DNA of 64,000 nt from Luidia sarsii (GCA_949987565.1 OX465118.1:3128538-3192537); one strand, 5' to 3'. Positions 24,184 through 38,807 are shown, counted from the stretch's first letter. The notes: generated from the sequence alone by a model not told the origin. Numbers and translations are program-made.

Positions 24184-26077
24184 CCGTGATGGCAACTTGC
24201 TAATACAGAATTTGAGTTTCCTGCTTGAACGGCTTTTCTTTAATCGGGGCCTTTGGACTCTAAATAACTGATACATTGTAGAATAAGTGAAGCTTGGGAC
24301 CACCCGAGTGTTCAGTGTTTGATTTCGGGTGTAATTTGGTACATATTGGGGCTTGAAATATGGCGCTATTTGAATTTGCTGTGGAAGAATAGGGATGCTT
24401 CCCAAAATCCTCCTCGATGAAAATCGGCTTGGAGAGCAACACACGAGTTACTGCACTTTGCTCACAATCGTCTCGAACGACAACTTCCAGAGAAATATCG
24501 CCCAACCCGTCACTTTAGCCGTTGTTTTGAAATTAATCCGCCCAATGATAGTTTAAAAAAATACATATACCTCTGACCCTCTATCGCCAACTTTCCAACT
24601 CTCTATTTTCAGAATCAATACGTCACCAACAATTTTTGATCTGATTATCAAATCAAAATTTAGACAATTCACTGTGCGACCGATAATTATCCATCAATAA
24701 CGCGAACTACTTTGCGTGTGTGTGTGACGGATGGCACCCTAGCAAGTTGGCGGAAGCATGACCGTTAGTTCGGAATAGCGCCGCCAATACACAGCCTATC
24801 AAAGAAACCAGAATACTTCGTTTTGATATAACAGCGTACGTCAGTGAAAGAATACATTTCACTTTTGATCAGTCCTCTACACAAGTACATTTTCAAGGGA
24901 TAATTTCCACTGAAATTGCGACACTCCCGGATTAAAAACAAAATGATTCTACGTTAATTCACTTGATTTTGATAGTCGTTCTTGTTGCTGTTTTTGAGGG
25001 GTTGTTGCTTGTTTCTCTGGGCTTCGGTAGTCTGCCATATTTTTATACAACTTTGTTTTAATGAGGGGTCTTTTGAGGGTAATTAACCGATTCATTGTAG
25101 AATAATTGAAGCTTAAGACAACCTGGGGGTTCAGTGATGGCAACTTGCAAATACAGAATGTTGAGTTTGCTGCTTGAACGGCTTTTCTTTAATCGCGGCC
25201 TTTGGACTCTAAATAACTGATACATTGTAGAATAAGTGAAGCTTGGGACCACCCGAGTGTTCAGTGTTTGATTTCGGGTGTACTTTGGTACATATTGGGG
25301 CTTGAAATATGGCGCTATTTGAATTTGCTGTGGAAGAATAGGGATGCTTCCCAAAATCCTCGTCGATGAAAATCGGCTTGGAGAGCAACACACGAGTTAC
25401 TGCACTTTGCTCACAATCGTCTCGAACGACACCTTCCAGAGAAATATCGCCCAACCCGTCACTTTAGCCGTTGTTTTGAAATTAATCCGCCCAATGATAG
25501 TTTAAAAAAATACAATACCTCTGACCCTCTATCGCCAACGTCCATCTCTCTCTTTTCAGCATCAATACGTCACCAACAATATTTGATCTGATTATCAAAT
25601 CAAATTTACACAAATCACTGTGCGACCGGTAATTATCCATCAATAACGCGAACTACTTTGCGTGTGTGTGTGACGGATGGCACCCAAGCAAGTTGGCGGA
25701 AGCATGACCGTTAGTTCGGAATAGCGCCCCCAATACACAGCCTATCAAAGAAACCAGAATACTTCGTTTTGATATAACAGCGTACGTCAGTGAAAGAATA
25801 CATTTCACTTTTGATCAGTCCTCTACACAAGTACATTTTCAAGGGATAATTTCCACTGAAATTGCGACACTCCCGGATTGAAAACAAAATGATTCTACGT
25901 TAATTCACTTGATTTTTATAGTCGTTCTTGTTGCTGTTTTTGAGGGGTTGTTGCTTGTTTCTCTGGGCTTCGGTAGTCTGCCATATTTGTATACAACTTT
26001 GTTTCAATGAGGGGTCTTTGGAGGGTAATTAACCGATACATTGTAGAATAAGTGAAGCTTAAGACAACCTGGGGGTT
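24184..26077 (+). repeat. Monomers between long forms 2 and 3
   Basis: Two monomers' length (1894 bp) of subfamily 2. The copy entered at 24184 shares CACCCTAGCAAG and GCGCCGCCAATAC with the copy after long form 4 (about 32650-32700), so the long form and its right neighbour were duplicated together. Confidence 0.8.
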
Positions 26078-27195
26078 CACTTTTCAATTTGGTATGTCAT
26101 TGGGACCATATCCGTCTTCAAATGTTGCCCTATTTGGCTGTAGAAGTGGAGGGGTCCATCCCATAATCCTTGCAGAAATTCGGCATGGACGGCTACACAT
26201 TTTGGGGGTGTTTATTTTCTGAGTTTTATTAGCACTAAAACGTCTAATCCGCTAAGGGCACTAAAATGTAAAAAAAACTGAGAGATGAAGGTTCCAACTA
26301 AGATTTTCAGTATTGCTACAAGAACTGAGAGACTTTTTGGTGTGGGATAATTGGCCTTTGAATTGAGTGTTTTTGTGCCGTGTTCAATAGGAGCTCGCTT
26401 TAGTGTTCTGCACCCCTCAACGACAATAACGTCCAGAAGCCCGCCGAAAACAGCAGAGCCCTTTATAATCTAGTTTGCGCACTAAAGCGTCAGACGTCAG
26501 GAAATGGTACACAATCCAGAGTGGTCTCTTGTGAGAACGCTCGGCTACCAACCTGTGAGTCCAAGTTCGATTCCCGGGGGCACCTTTTTCAATTCAATTT
26601 GTTTTTCCTCTCCGCGATCCCGCAATTTAGGGTGTTTTAAAAACTCCAGCAACCACAATCGTTGCATGTGGCGCATCCAGATGCGTCGCTGTCATGCTGG
26701 GACTGTCCTCATGATCCAGGTTTGCGTCTTCGTACAGGAACACAATGCCTTTTTGTCGACTCGGCTGCCAAGGTGTATGGGTCGCTGTGTTTCCTCCCTC
26801 ACATGGCGCATGGGTCTAAGGCCTATACGGATGAGGGTCGGGAAGGACGCGCGGTGGACCGATCCCGAAGCCAGAAGAGCTCTATAATAGACCCGTGCAC
26901 ACGGGACGACGCTGGAGGTCCTGGGAGGTCTGAATGCTTGGTCTGACACCGCGTAACATTTTCTCTCCCAAGCTTTTGATTTTTGATTTATTAATTTTTA
27001 CTACGATATTAGAAAAGTAAAACATATTTTCTTTTCTATCGTATTTCATTGCATGCCCTCCCACTTGTTCCCATCAAAGTACGGTGTCTACATTTGCACA
27101 AAATATTTTATATCTTTCTTAAGCCTAATAGCCTACTTTTGTAAATTTTCGGAGACTTCAGATTCACTCAAACTGGTGATGTTTCAGGCGTTAAT
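26078..27195 (+). repeat. Long-form segment, copy 3
   Basis: 1118 bp, same junctions as copy 2 apart from CACTTTTC at the left end and CCGTGATTG at the right. Small private changes, for example AAGGTTCC and GAAAACAGC. Confidence 0.85.
26515..26584 (+). other. tRNA-like module in long form, copy 3
   Basis: B box GTTCGATTC at 26565-26573 and a T5 run right after GGGGGCACC. Confidence 0.5.
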
Positions 27196-30100
27196 CCGTG
27201 ATTGCAACTTGCAAATACAGAATGTTGAGTTTCCTGCTTGAACGGCTTTTCTTATATCGGGGCCTTTGAACTCTAAATAACTGATACATTGTAGAATAAG
27301 TGAAGCTTGGGACCACCCGAGTGTTCAGTGTTTGATTTCGGGTGTAATTTGGTACATATTGGGGCTTGAAATATGGCGCTATTTGAATTTGCTGTGGAAG
27401 AATAGGGATGCTTCCCAAAATCCTCGTCGAAGCAAATCGGCTTGGAGAGCAACACACGAGTTACTGCACTTTGCTCACAATTATCTCGAACGACACCTTC
27501 CAGAGAAATATCGCCCAACCCGTCACTTTAGCTGTTGTTTTGAAATTAATCCGCCCAATGATAGTTTAAAAAAATAAAATACCCCTGACCCCCTATCGCC
27601 AACGTCCATCACTCTCTTTTCAGCATCAATACGTCACCAACAATATTTGATCTAATTATCAAATCAAATTTACACAATTAACTGTGCGACCGATAATTAT
27701 CCATAAATAACGCGAACTACTTTGCGTGTGTGTGTGACGGATGGCACCCAAGCAAGTTGGCGGAAGCATGACCCTTAGTTCGGAATAGCGCCCCCAATAC
27801 ACAGCCTATCAAAGAAACCAGAATACTTCGTTTTGATATAACAGCGTACGTCAGTGAAAGAATACATTTCACTTTTGATCAGTCCTCTACACAAGTACAT
27901 TTTCAAGAGATAATTTCCACTGAAATTGCGACACTCCCGGATTGAAAACAAAATGATTCTACGTTAATTCACTTGATTTTGATAGTCGTTCTTGTTGGTG
28001 TTTTTGAGGGGTTGTTGCTTGTTTCTTTGGGCTTCGGTAGTCTGCCATATTTTTATACAACTTTGTTTCAATGAGGGGTCTTTGGAGGGTAATTAACCGA
28101 TACATTGTAGAATAAGTGACGCTTAAGACAACCTGGGGGTTCCGTGATGGCAACTTGCAAAATCAGAATGTTGAGTTTCCTGCTTGAACGGCTTTTCTTT
28201 AATCGGGGCCTTTGGACTCTTAATAACTGATACATTGTACAATAAGTGAAGCTTGGGACCACCCGAGTGTTCAGTGTTTGATTTCGGGTGTAATTTGGTA
28301 CATATTGGGGCTTAAAATATGGCGCTATTTGAATTTGCTGTGGAAGAATAGGGATGCTTCCCAAAATCCTCGTCGATGAAAATCGGCTTGGAGAGCAACA
28401 CACGAGTTACTGCACGTTGCTCACAATCGTCTCGAACGACACCTTCCAGAGAAATATCGCCCAACCCGTCACTTTACCCGTTGTTTTGAAATTAATCCGC
28501 CCAATGATAGTTTAAAAAAATACAATACCTCTGACCCTCTATCGCCAACTTCCATCTCTCTCTTTTCAGCATCAATACGTCACCGACAATATTTGATCCG
28601 ATTATCAAATCAAATTTACACAATTCACTGTGCGACCGATAATTATCCATTAATAACGCGAACTACCTTGCGTGTGTGTGTGACGGATGGCACCCAAGCA
28701 AGTTGGCGGAAGCATGACCGTTAGTTCGGAATAGCGCCCCTATACACAGCCTCTCAAAGAAACCAGAATACTTCGTTTTGATATAGCAGCGTACGTCAGT
28801 GAAAGAATACATTTCACTTTTGATCAGTCCTCTACACAAGTACATTTTCAAGGGATAATTTCCACTGAAATTGCGACACTCCCGGATTAAAAACAAAATG
28901 ATTCTACGTTAATTCACTTGATTTTTATAGTCGTTCTTGTTGCTGTTTTTGAGGGGTTGTTGCTTGTTTCTCTGGGCTTCGGTAGTCTGCCATATTTGTA
29001 TACAACTTTGTTTCAATGAGGGGTCTTTGGAGGGTAATTAACCGATACATTGTAGAATAAGTGAAGCTTAAGACAACCTGGGGGTTCCGTGATTGCAACT
29101 TGCAAATACAGAATGTTGAGTTTCCTGCTTGAGCGGCTTTTCTTTAATCGGGGCCTTTGGACTCTAAATAACTGATACATTGTAGAATAAGTGAAGCTTG
29201 GGACCACCCGAGTGTTCAGTGTTTGATTTCGGGTGTAATTTGGTACATATTGGGGCTTGAAATATGGCGCTATTTGAATTTGCTGTGGAAGAATAGGGAT
29301 GCTTCCCAAAATCCTCGTCGATGAAAATCGGCTTGGAGAGCAACACACGAGTTACTGCACTTTGCTCACAATCGTCTCGAACGACACCTTCCAGAGAAAT
29401 ATCGCCCAACCCGTCACTTTAGCCGTTATTTTGAAATTAATCCGCCCAATGATAGTTTAAAAAAATACAATACCTCTGACCCTCTATCGCCAACTTCCAT
29501 CGCTCTCTTTTCAGCATCAATACGTCACCAACAATATTTGATCTGATTATTAAATCAAATTTACACAATTCACTGTGCGACCGATAATTATCCATCAATA
29601 ACGCGAACTACTTTGCGTGTGTGTGTGTGACGGATGGCACCCAAGCAAGTTGGCGGAAGCATGACCGTTAGTTCGGAATAGCGCCCCCAATACACAGACT
29701 ATCAAAGAAACCAGAATACTTCGTTTTGATATAACAGCGTACGTCAGTGAAAGAATACATTTCACTTTTGATCAGTCCTCTACACAAGTACATTTTCAAG
29801 GGATAATTTCCACTGAAATTGCGACACTCCCGGATTGAAAACAAAATGATTCTACGTTAATTCACTTGATTTTTATAGTCGTTCTTGTTGCTGTTTTTGA
29901 GGGGTTGTTGCTTGTTTCTCTGGGCTTCGGTAGTCTGCCATATTTGTATACAACTTTGTTTCAATGAAGGGTCTTTGGAGGGTAATTAACCGATACATTG
30001 TAGAATAAGTGAAGCTTAAGACAACCTGGGGGTTCCGTGATGGCAACTTGCAAATACAGAATGTTGAGTTTCCTGCTTGAACGGCTTTTCTTTAATCGGG

Positions 30101-30979
30101 GCCTTTGGACTCTAAATAACTGATACTTTGTAGAATAAGTGAAGCTTGGGACCACCCGAGTGTTCAGTGTTTGATTTCGGGTGTAATTTGGTACATATTG
30201 GGGCTTGAAATATGGCGCTATTTGACTTTGCTGTTGAAGAATAGGGATGCTTCCCAAAATCCTCGTCGATGAAAATCGGCTTGGAGAGCAACACACGAGT
30301 TACTGCACTTTGCTCACAATCGTCTCGAACGACACCTTCCAGAGAAATATCGCCAACTCGTCACTTTAGCCGTTGTTTTGAAATTAATCCGCCCAATGAT
30401 AGTTAAAAAAAATACAATACCTCTGACCCTCTATCGCCAACTTCCATCTCTCTCTTTTCAGCATCAATACGTCACCAACAACATTTGATCCGATTATCAA
30501 ATCAAATTTACACAATTCACTGTGAGACCGATAATTATCCATCAATAACGCGAACTACCTTGCGTGTGTGTGTGACGGATGGCACCCAAGCAAGTTGGCG
30601 GAAGCATGACCGTTAGTTCGGAATAGCGCCCCCAATACACAGCCTATCAAAGAAACCAGAATACTTCGTTTTGATATAACAGCGTACGTCAGTGAAAGAA
30701 TACATTTCACTTTTGATCAGTCCTCTACACAAGTACATTTTCAAGGGATAATTTCCACTGAAATTGCGACACTCCCGGATTGAAAACAAAATGATTCTAC
30801 GTTAATTCACTTGATTTTTATAGTCGTTCTTGTTGCTGTTTTTGAGGGGTTGTTGCTTGTTTCTCTGGGCTTCGGTAGTCTGCCATATTTGTATACAACT
30901 TTGTTTCAATGAGGGGTCTTTGGAGGGTAATTAACCGATACATTGTAGAATAAGTGAAGCTTAAGACAACCTGGGGGTT
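27196..30979 (+). repeat. Monomers between long forms 3 and 4
   Basis: Four monomers' length (3784 bp), fairly heterogeneous. One copy has lost the CTAAAT landmark base (CTTAAT at 28219), and another has GTGTGTGTGTGAC lengthened by one GT (about 29620). Confidence 0.8.
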
Positions 30980-32095
30980 CACTATTCAATTTGGTATGTC
31001 ATTGGGACCATATCCGTCTTCAAATGTTGCCCTATTTGGCTGTAGAAGTGGAGGGGTCCATCCCATACTCCTTGCAGAATTTCGGCATGGACGGCTACAC
31101 ATTTTGGGGTGTTTATTTTCTGAGTTTTATTAGCACTAAAACGTCTAATCCGCTAAGGGCACTAAAATGTAAAAAAAAGTGAGAGATGAAGGTCCCAACT
31201 AAGATTTTCAGTATTGCTACAAGAACTGAGAGACTTTTTGGTGTGGGATAATTGGCCTTTGAAGTGAGTGTTTTTGTGCCTTGTTCAATAGGAGCTCGCT
31301 TTAGTGTTCTGCACCCCTCAACGACAATAACGTCCACAAGCCCGCCGACAACAGCAGAGACCTTTATAATCTAGTTTGCGCATTAAAGCGTCAGACGTCA
31401 CGAAATGGTACACAATCCAGAGTGGTCTCTTGTGAGAACGCTCGGCTACCAACCTGTGAGTCCAAGTTCGATTCCCGGGGGCACCTTTTTCAATTCAATT
31501 TGTTTTTCCTCTCCGCGATCCCGCAATTTAGGTGTGTAAAAAACTCCAGCAACCACAATCGTTGCATGTGGCGCATCCAGATGCGTCGCTGTCATGCTGG
31601 GACTGTCCTCATGATCCAGGTTTGCGTCTTCGTACAGGAACACAATGCTTTTTTGTCGACTCGGCTGCCAAGGTGTATGGGTCGCTGTGTTTCCTCCCTC
31701 ACATGGCGCATGGGTCTAAGGCCTATACGGATGAGGGTCGGGAAGGACGTGCGGTGGACCGATCCCGAAGCCAGAAGAGCTCTATAATAGACCCGTGCAC
31801 ACGGGACGACGCTGGAGGTCCTGGGAGGTCTGAATGCTTGGTCTGACACCGCGTAACATTTTCTCTCCCAAGCTTTTGATTTTTGATTTATTAATTTTTA
31901 CTACGATATTAGAAAAGTAAAACATATTTTCTTTTCTATCGTATTTCATTGCATGCCCTCCCACTTGTTCCCATCAAAGTACGGTGTCTACATTTGCACA
32001 AAATATTTTATATCTTTCTCAAGCCTAATAGCCTACTTTTGTAAATTTTCGGAGACTTCAGATTCACTCAAACTGGTGATGTTTCAGGCGTTAAT
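30980..32095 (+). repeat. Long-form segment, copy 4
   Basis: 1116 bp, same junctions as copy 2. Close to copy 3 in the middle (both have CACCGCGTAAC near the end and AAGGTGTATGG). The last long form in the window; none occurs in the following 32 kb. Confidence 0.85.
31417..31485 (+). other. tRNA-like module in long form, copy 4
   Basis: B box GTTCGATTC at 31466-31474 and a T5 run after GGGGGCACC. Confidence 0.5.
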
Positions 32096-35013
32096 CCGTG
32101 ATGGCAACTTGCTAATACAGAATTTGAGTTTCCTGCTTGAACGTCTTTTCTTTAATCGGGGCCTTTGGACTCTAAATAACTGATACATTGTAGAATAAGT
32201 GAAGCTTGGGACCACCCGAGTGTTCAGTGTTTGATTTCGGGTGTAATTTGGTACATATTGGGGCTAGAAATATGGCGCTATTCAAATTTGCTGTGGAAGA
32301 ATAGGGATGCTTCCCAAAATCCTCGTCGATGAAAATCGGCTTGGAGAGCAACACACGAGTTACTGCACTTTGCTCACAATCGTCTCGAACGACACCTTCC
32401 AGAGAAATATCGCCCAACCGTCACACTAGCCGTTGTTTTGAAATTAATCCGCCCAATGATAGTTTAAAAAAATACATATACCTCTGACACTCTATCGCCA
32501 ACTTTCCATCTCTCTCTTTTCAGAATCAATACGTCACCAACAATTTTTGATCTGATTATCAAATCAAAATTTAGACAATTCACTGTGCGACCGATAATTA
32601 TCCATCAATAACGCGAACTACTTTGCGTGTGTGTGTGACGGATGGCACCCTAGCAAGTTGGCGGAAGCATGACCGTTAGTTCGGAATAGCGCCGCCAATA
32701 CACAGCCTATCAAAGAAACCAGAATACTTCGTTTTGATATAACAGCGTACGTCAGTGAAAGAATACATTTCACTTTTGATCAGTCCTCTACACAAGTACA
32801 TTTTCAAGGGATAATTTCCACTGAAATTGCGACACTCCCGGATTAAAAACAAAATGATTCTACGTTAATTCACTTGATTTTTATAGTCGTTCTTGTTGGT
32901 GTTTTTGAGGGGTTGTTGCTTGTTTCTTTGGGCTTCGGTAGTCTGCCATATTTTTATACAACTTTGTTTCAATGAGGGGTCTTTGGAGGGTAATTAACCG
33001 ATACATTGTAGAATAAGTGAAGCTTAAGACAACCTGGGGGTTCCGTGATGGCAACGTGCAAATACAGAATGTTGAGTTTCCTGCTTGAACGGCTTTTCTT
33101 TAATCGGGGCCTTTGGACTCTAAATAACCGATACATTGTAGAATAAGTGAAGCTTGGGACCACCCGAGTGTTCAGTGTTTGATTTCGGGTGTAATTTGGT
33201 ACATATTGGGGCTTGAAATATGGCGCTATTTGAATTTGCTGTGGAAGAATAGGGATGCTTCCCAAAATCCTCGTCGATGAAAATCGGCTTGGAGAGCAAC
33301 ACACGAGCTACTGCACTTTGCTCAAAATCGTCTCGAACGACACCTTCCAGAGAAATATCGCCCAACCCGCCCCTTTAGCCGTTGTTTTGAAATTAATCCG
33401 CCCAATGATAGTTAAAAAAAATACAATACCTCTGACCCTCTATCGCCAACTTCCATCTCTCTCTTTTCAGCATCAATACGTCGCCAACAATTTTTGATCT
33501 GATTATCAAATCAAAATTTACAAATTTCACTGTGCGACCGATAATTATCCATCAATAACGCGAACTACTTTGCATGTGTGTGTGACGGATGGCACCCAAG
33601 CAAGTTGGCGGAAGCATGACCGTTAGTTCGGAATAGCGCCCCCAATACACAGCATATTAAAGAAACCAGAATACTTCGTTTTGATATAACAGCGTACGTC
33701 AGTGAAAGAATACATTTCACTTTTGATCAGTCCTCTACACAAGTACATTTTCAAGGGATAATTTCCACTGAAAATGCGACACTCCCGGATTGAAAACAAC
33801 ATGATTCTACGTTAATTCACTTGATTTTTTATAGTCGTTCTTGTTGGTGTTTTTGAGGGGTTGTTGCTTGTTTCTTTGGGCTTCGGTAGTCTGCCATATT
33901 TGTATACAACTTTGTTTCAATGAGGGGTCTTTGGAGGGTAATTAACCGATACATTGTAGAATAAGTGAAGCTTAAGACAACCTGGGGGTTCCGTGATGGC
34001 AACTTGCAAATACAGAATGTTGAGTTTCCTGCTTGAACGGCTTTTCTTTAATCGGGGCCTTTGGACTCTAAATAACTGATACATTGTAGAATAAGTGAAG
34101 CTTGGGACCACCCGAGTGTTCAGTGTTTGATTTCGGGTGGAATTTGGTACATATTGGGGCTTGAAATATGGCGCTATTTGAATTTGCTGTGGAAGAATAG
34201 GGATGCTTCCCAAAATCCTCGTCGATGAAAATCGGCTTGGAGAGCAACACACGAGTTACTGCACTTTGCTCACAATCGTCTCGAACGACACCTTCCAGAG
34301 AAATATCGCCCAACCCGTCACTTTAGCCGTTGTTTTGAAATTAATCCGCCCATTGAAAGTTTTAAAAAATACAATACCTCTGACCCTCTATCGCCAACTT
34401 TCATCTCTCTCTTTTCAGCATCAATAAGTCACCAACAATATTTGATCTGATTATCAAATCAAATTTACACAATTCACTGTGCGACCGATAATTATCCATA
34501 AATAACGCGAACTACTTTGCGTGTGTGTGTGACGGATGGCACCCAAGCAAAATGGCGGAAGCATGACCGTTAGTTCGGAATAGCGCCCCCAATACACAGA
34601 CTATCAAAGAAACCAGAATACTTCGTTTTGATATAACAGCGTACGTCACTGAAAGAATACATTTCACTTTTGATCAGTCCTCTACACAAGTACATTTTCA
34701 AGGGATAATTTCCACTGAAATTGCGACACTCCCGGATTGAAAACAAAATGATTCTACGTTAATTCACTTGATTTTTATAGTCGTTCTTGTTGGTGTTTTT
34801 GAGGGGTTGTTGCTTGTTTCTTTGGGCTTCGGTAGTCTGCCATATTTGTATACAACTTTGTTTCAATGAGGGGTCTTTGGAGTGTAATTAACCGATACAT
34901 TGTAGAATAAGTGAAGCTTAAGACAACCTGGGGGTTCCGTGGTGGCAACTTGCAAATACAGAATGTTGAGTTTCCTGCTTGAACGGCTTTTCTTTAATCG
35001 GGGCCTTTGGACT

Positions 35014-38000
35014 CTAAATAACTGATACTTTGTAGAATAAGTGAAGCTTGGGACCACCCGAGTGTTCAGTGTTTGATTTCGGGTGTAATTTGGTACATAT
35101 TGGGGCTTGAAATATGGCGCTATTTGACTTTGCTGTTGAAGAATAGGGATGCTTCCCAAAATCCTCGTCGATGAAAATCGGCTTGGAGAGCAACACACGA
35201 GTTACTGCACTTTGCTCACAATCGTCTCGAACGACACCTTCCAGAGAAATATCGCCCAACCCGTCACTTTAGCCGTTGTTTTAAAATTCATCCGCCCAAT
35301 GATAGTTTAAAAAAATACAATACCTCTGACCCTCTATCGCCAACTTCCATCGCTCTCTTTTCAGCATCAATACGTCACCAACAATATTTGATCTGATTAT
35401 CAAATCAAATTTACACAATTCACTGTGCGACCGATAATTATCAATGAATACCGCGAACTACTTTGCGTTTGTGTGTGACGGATGGCACCCAAGCAAGTTG
35501 GCGGAAGCATGACCGTTAGTTCGGAATAGCGCCCCCAATACACAGACAATCAAAGAAACCAGAATACTTCGTTTTGATATAACAGCGTACGTCAGTGAAA
35601 GAATACATTTCACTTTTGATCAGTCCTCTACACAAGTACATTTTCAAGGGATAATTTCCACTGAAATTGCGACACTCCCGGATTGAAAACAAAATGATTC
35701 TACGTTAATTCACTTGATTTTTATAGTCGTTCTTGTTGGTGTTTTTGAGGGGTTGTTGCTTGTTTCTTTGGGCTTCGGTAGTCTGCCATATTTGTATACA
35801 ACTTTGTTTCAATGAGGGGTCTTTGGAGGGTAATTAACCGATACATTGTAGAATAAGTGAAGCTTAAGACAACCTGGGGGTTCCGTGATTGCAACTTGCA
35901 AATACAGAATGTTGAGTTTCCTGCTTGAACGGCTTTTCTTTAATCGGGGCCTTTGGACTCTAAATAACTGATACATTGTAGAATAAGTGAAGCTTGGGAC
36001 CACCCGAGTGTTCAGTGTTTGATTTCGGGTGTAATTTGGTACGTATTGGGGCTTGAAATATGGCGCTATTTGAATTTGCTGTGGAAGAATAGGGATGCTT
36101 CCCAAAATCCTCGTCGATGAAAATCGGCTTGGAGAGCAACATACGAGTTACTGCACTTTGCTCACAATCGTCTCGAACGACACCTTCCAGAGAAATATCG
36201 CCCAACCCGTCACTTTAGCCGTTGTTTTGAAATTAATCCGCCCAATGATAGTTTTAAAAAATACAATACCTCTGACCCTCTATCGCCAACTTTCATCTCT
36301 CTCTTTTCAGCATCAATAAGTCACCAACAATATTTGATCTGATTATCAAATCAAATTTACACAATTCACTGTGCGACCGATAATTATCCATAAATAACGC
36401 GAACTACTTTGCGTGTGTGTGTGACGGATGGCACCCAAGCAAAATGGCGGAAGCATGACCGTTAGTTCGGAATAGCGCCCCCAATACACAGACTATCAAA
36501 GAAACCAGAATACTTCGTTTTGATATAACAGCGTACGTCACTGAAAGAATACATTTCACTTTTGATCAGTCCTCTACACAAGTACATTTTCAAGGGATAA
36601 TTTCCACTGAAATTGCGACACTCCCGGATTGAAAACAAAATGATTCTACGTTAATTCACTTGATTTTTATAGTCGTTCTTGTTGGTGTTTTTGAGGGGTT
36701 GTTGCTTGTTTCTTTGGGCTTCGGTAGTCTGCCATATTTGTATACAACTTTGTTTCAATGAGGGGTCTTTGGAGTGTAATTAACCGATACATTGTAGAAT
36801 AAGTGAAGCTTAAGACAACCTGGGGGTTCCGTGGTGGCAACTTGCAAATACAGAATGTTGAGTTTCCTGCTTGAACGGCTTTTCTTTAATCGGGGCCTTT
36901 GGACTCTAAATAACTGATACTTTGTAGAATAAGTGAAGCTTGGGACCACCCGAGTGTTCAGTGTTTGATTTCGGGTGTAATTTGGTACATATTGGGGCTT
37001 GAAATATGGCGCTATTTGACTTTGCTGTTGAAGAATAGGGATGCTTCCCAAAATCCTCGTCGATGAAAATCGGCTTGGAGAGCAACACACGAGTTACTGC
37101 ACTTTGCTCACAATCGTCTCGAACGACACCTTCCAGAGAAATATCGCCCAACCCGTCACTTTAGCCGTTGTTTTAAAATTAATCCGCCCAATGATAGTTT
37201 AAAAAAATACAATACCTCTGACCCTCTATCGCCAACTTCCATCGCTCTCTTTTCAGCATCAATACGTCACCAACAATATTTGATCTGATTATCAAATCAA
37301 ATTTACACAATTCACTGTGCGACCGATAATTATCAATGAATACCGCGAACTACTTTGCGTTTGTGTGTGACGGATGGCACCCAAGCAAGTTGGCGGAAGC
37401 ATGACCGTTAGTTCGGAATAGCGCCCCCAATACACAGACAATCAAAGAAACCAGAATACTTCGTTTTGATATAACAGCGTACGTCAGTGAAAGAATACAT
37501 TTCACTTTTGATCAGTCCTCTACACAAGTACATTTTCAAGGGATAATTTCCACTGAAATTGCGACACTCCCGGATTGAAAACAAAATGATTCTACGTTAA
37601 TTCACTTGATTTTTATAGTCGTTCTTGTTGGTGTTTTTGAGGGGTTGTTGCTTGTTTCTTTGGGCTTCGGTAGTCTGCCATATTTGTATACAACTTTGTT
37701 TCAATGAGGGGTCTTTGGAGGGTAATTAACCGATACATTGTAGAATAAGTGAAGCTTAAGACAACCTGGGGGTTCCGTGATTGCAACTTGCAAATACAGA
37801 ATGTTGAGTTTCCTGCTTGAACGGCTTTTCTTTAATCGGGGCCTTTGGACTCTAAATAACTGATACATTGTAGAATAAGTGAAGCTTGGGACCACCCGAG
37901 TGTTCAGTGTTTGATTTCGGGTGTAATTTGGTACGTATTGGGGCTTGAAATATGGCGCTATTTGAATTTGCTGTGGAAGAATAGGGATGCTTCCCAAAAT

Positions 38001-38797
38001 CCTCGTCGATGAAAATCGGCTTGGAGAGCAACATACGAGTTACTGCACTTTGCTCACAATCGTCTCGAACGACACCTTCCAGAGAAATATCGCCCAACCC
38101 GTCACTTTAGCCGTTGTTTTGAAATTAATCCGCCCAATGATAGTTTTAAAAAATACAATACCTCTGACCCTCTATCGCCAACTTCCATCGCTCTCTTTTC
38201 AGCATCAAAACGTCACCAACAATATTTGATCTGATTATCAAATCAAATTTACACAATTCACTGTGCGACCGATAATTATCAATGAATACCGCGAACTACT
38301 TTCCGTTTGTGTGTGACGGATGGCACCCAAGCAAGTTGGCGGAAGCATGACCGTTAGTTCGGAATAGCGCCCCCAATACACAGACAATCAAAGAAACCAG
38401 AATACTTCGTTTTGATATAACAGCGTACGTCAGTGAAAGAATACATTTCACTTTTGATCAGTCCTCTACACAAGTACATTTTCAAGGGATAATTTCCACT
38501 GAAATTGCGACACTCCCGGATTGAAAACAAAATGATTCTACGTTAATTCACTTGATTTTTATAGTCGTTCTTGTTGGTGTTTTTGAGGGGTTGTTGCTTG
38601 TTTCTTTGGTCTTCGGTAGTCTGCCATATTTGTATACAACTTTGTTTCAATGAGGGGTCTTTGGAGGGTAATTAACCGATACATTGTAGAATAAGTGAAG
38701 CTTAAGACAACCTGGGGGTTCCGTGATGGCAACTTGCAAATACAGAATGTTGAGTTTCCTGCTTGAACGGCTTTTCTTTAATCGGGGCCTTTGGACT
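35014..38797 (+). repeat. Dimer higher-order repeat, two copies
   Basis: Monomers at 35014 and 36906 share CTGATACTTTGTAG, GACTTTGCTGTTG and CCGTGGTGG. Monomers at 35960 and 37852 share GGTACGTATTGG and CAACATACGAG. Period 1892 bp. Confidence 0.85.
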
Positions 38798-38807
38798 CTA
38801 AATAACT

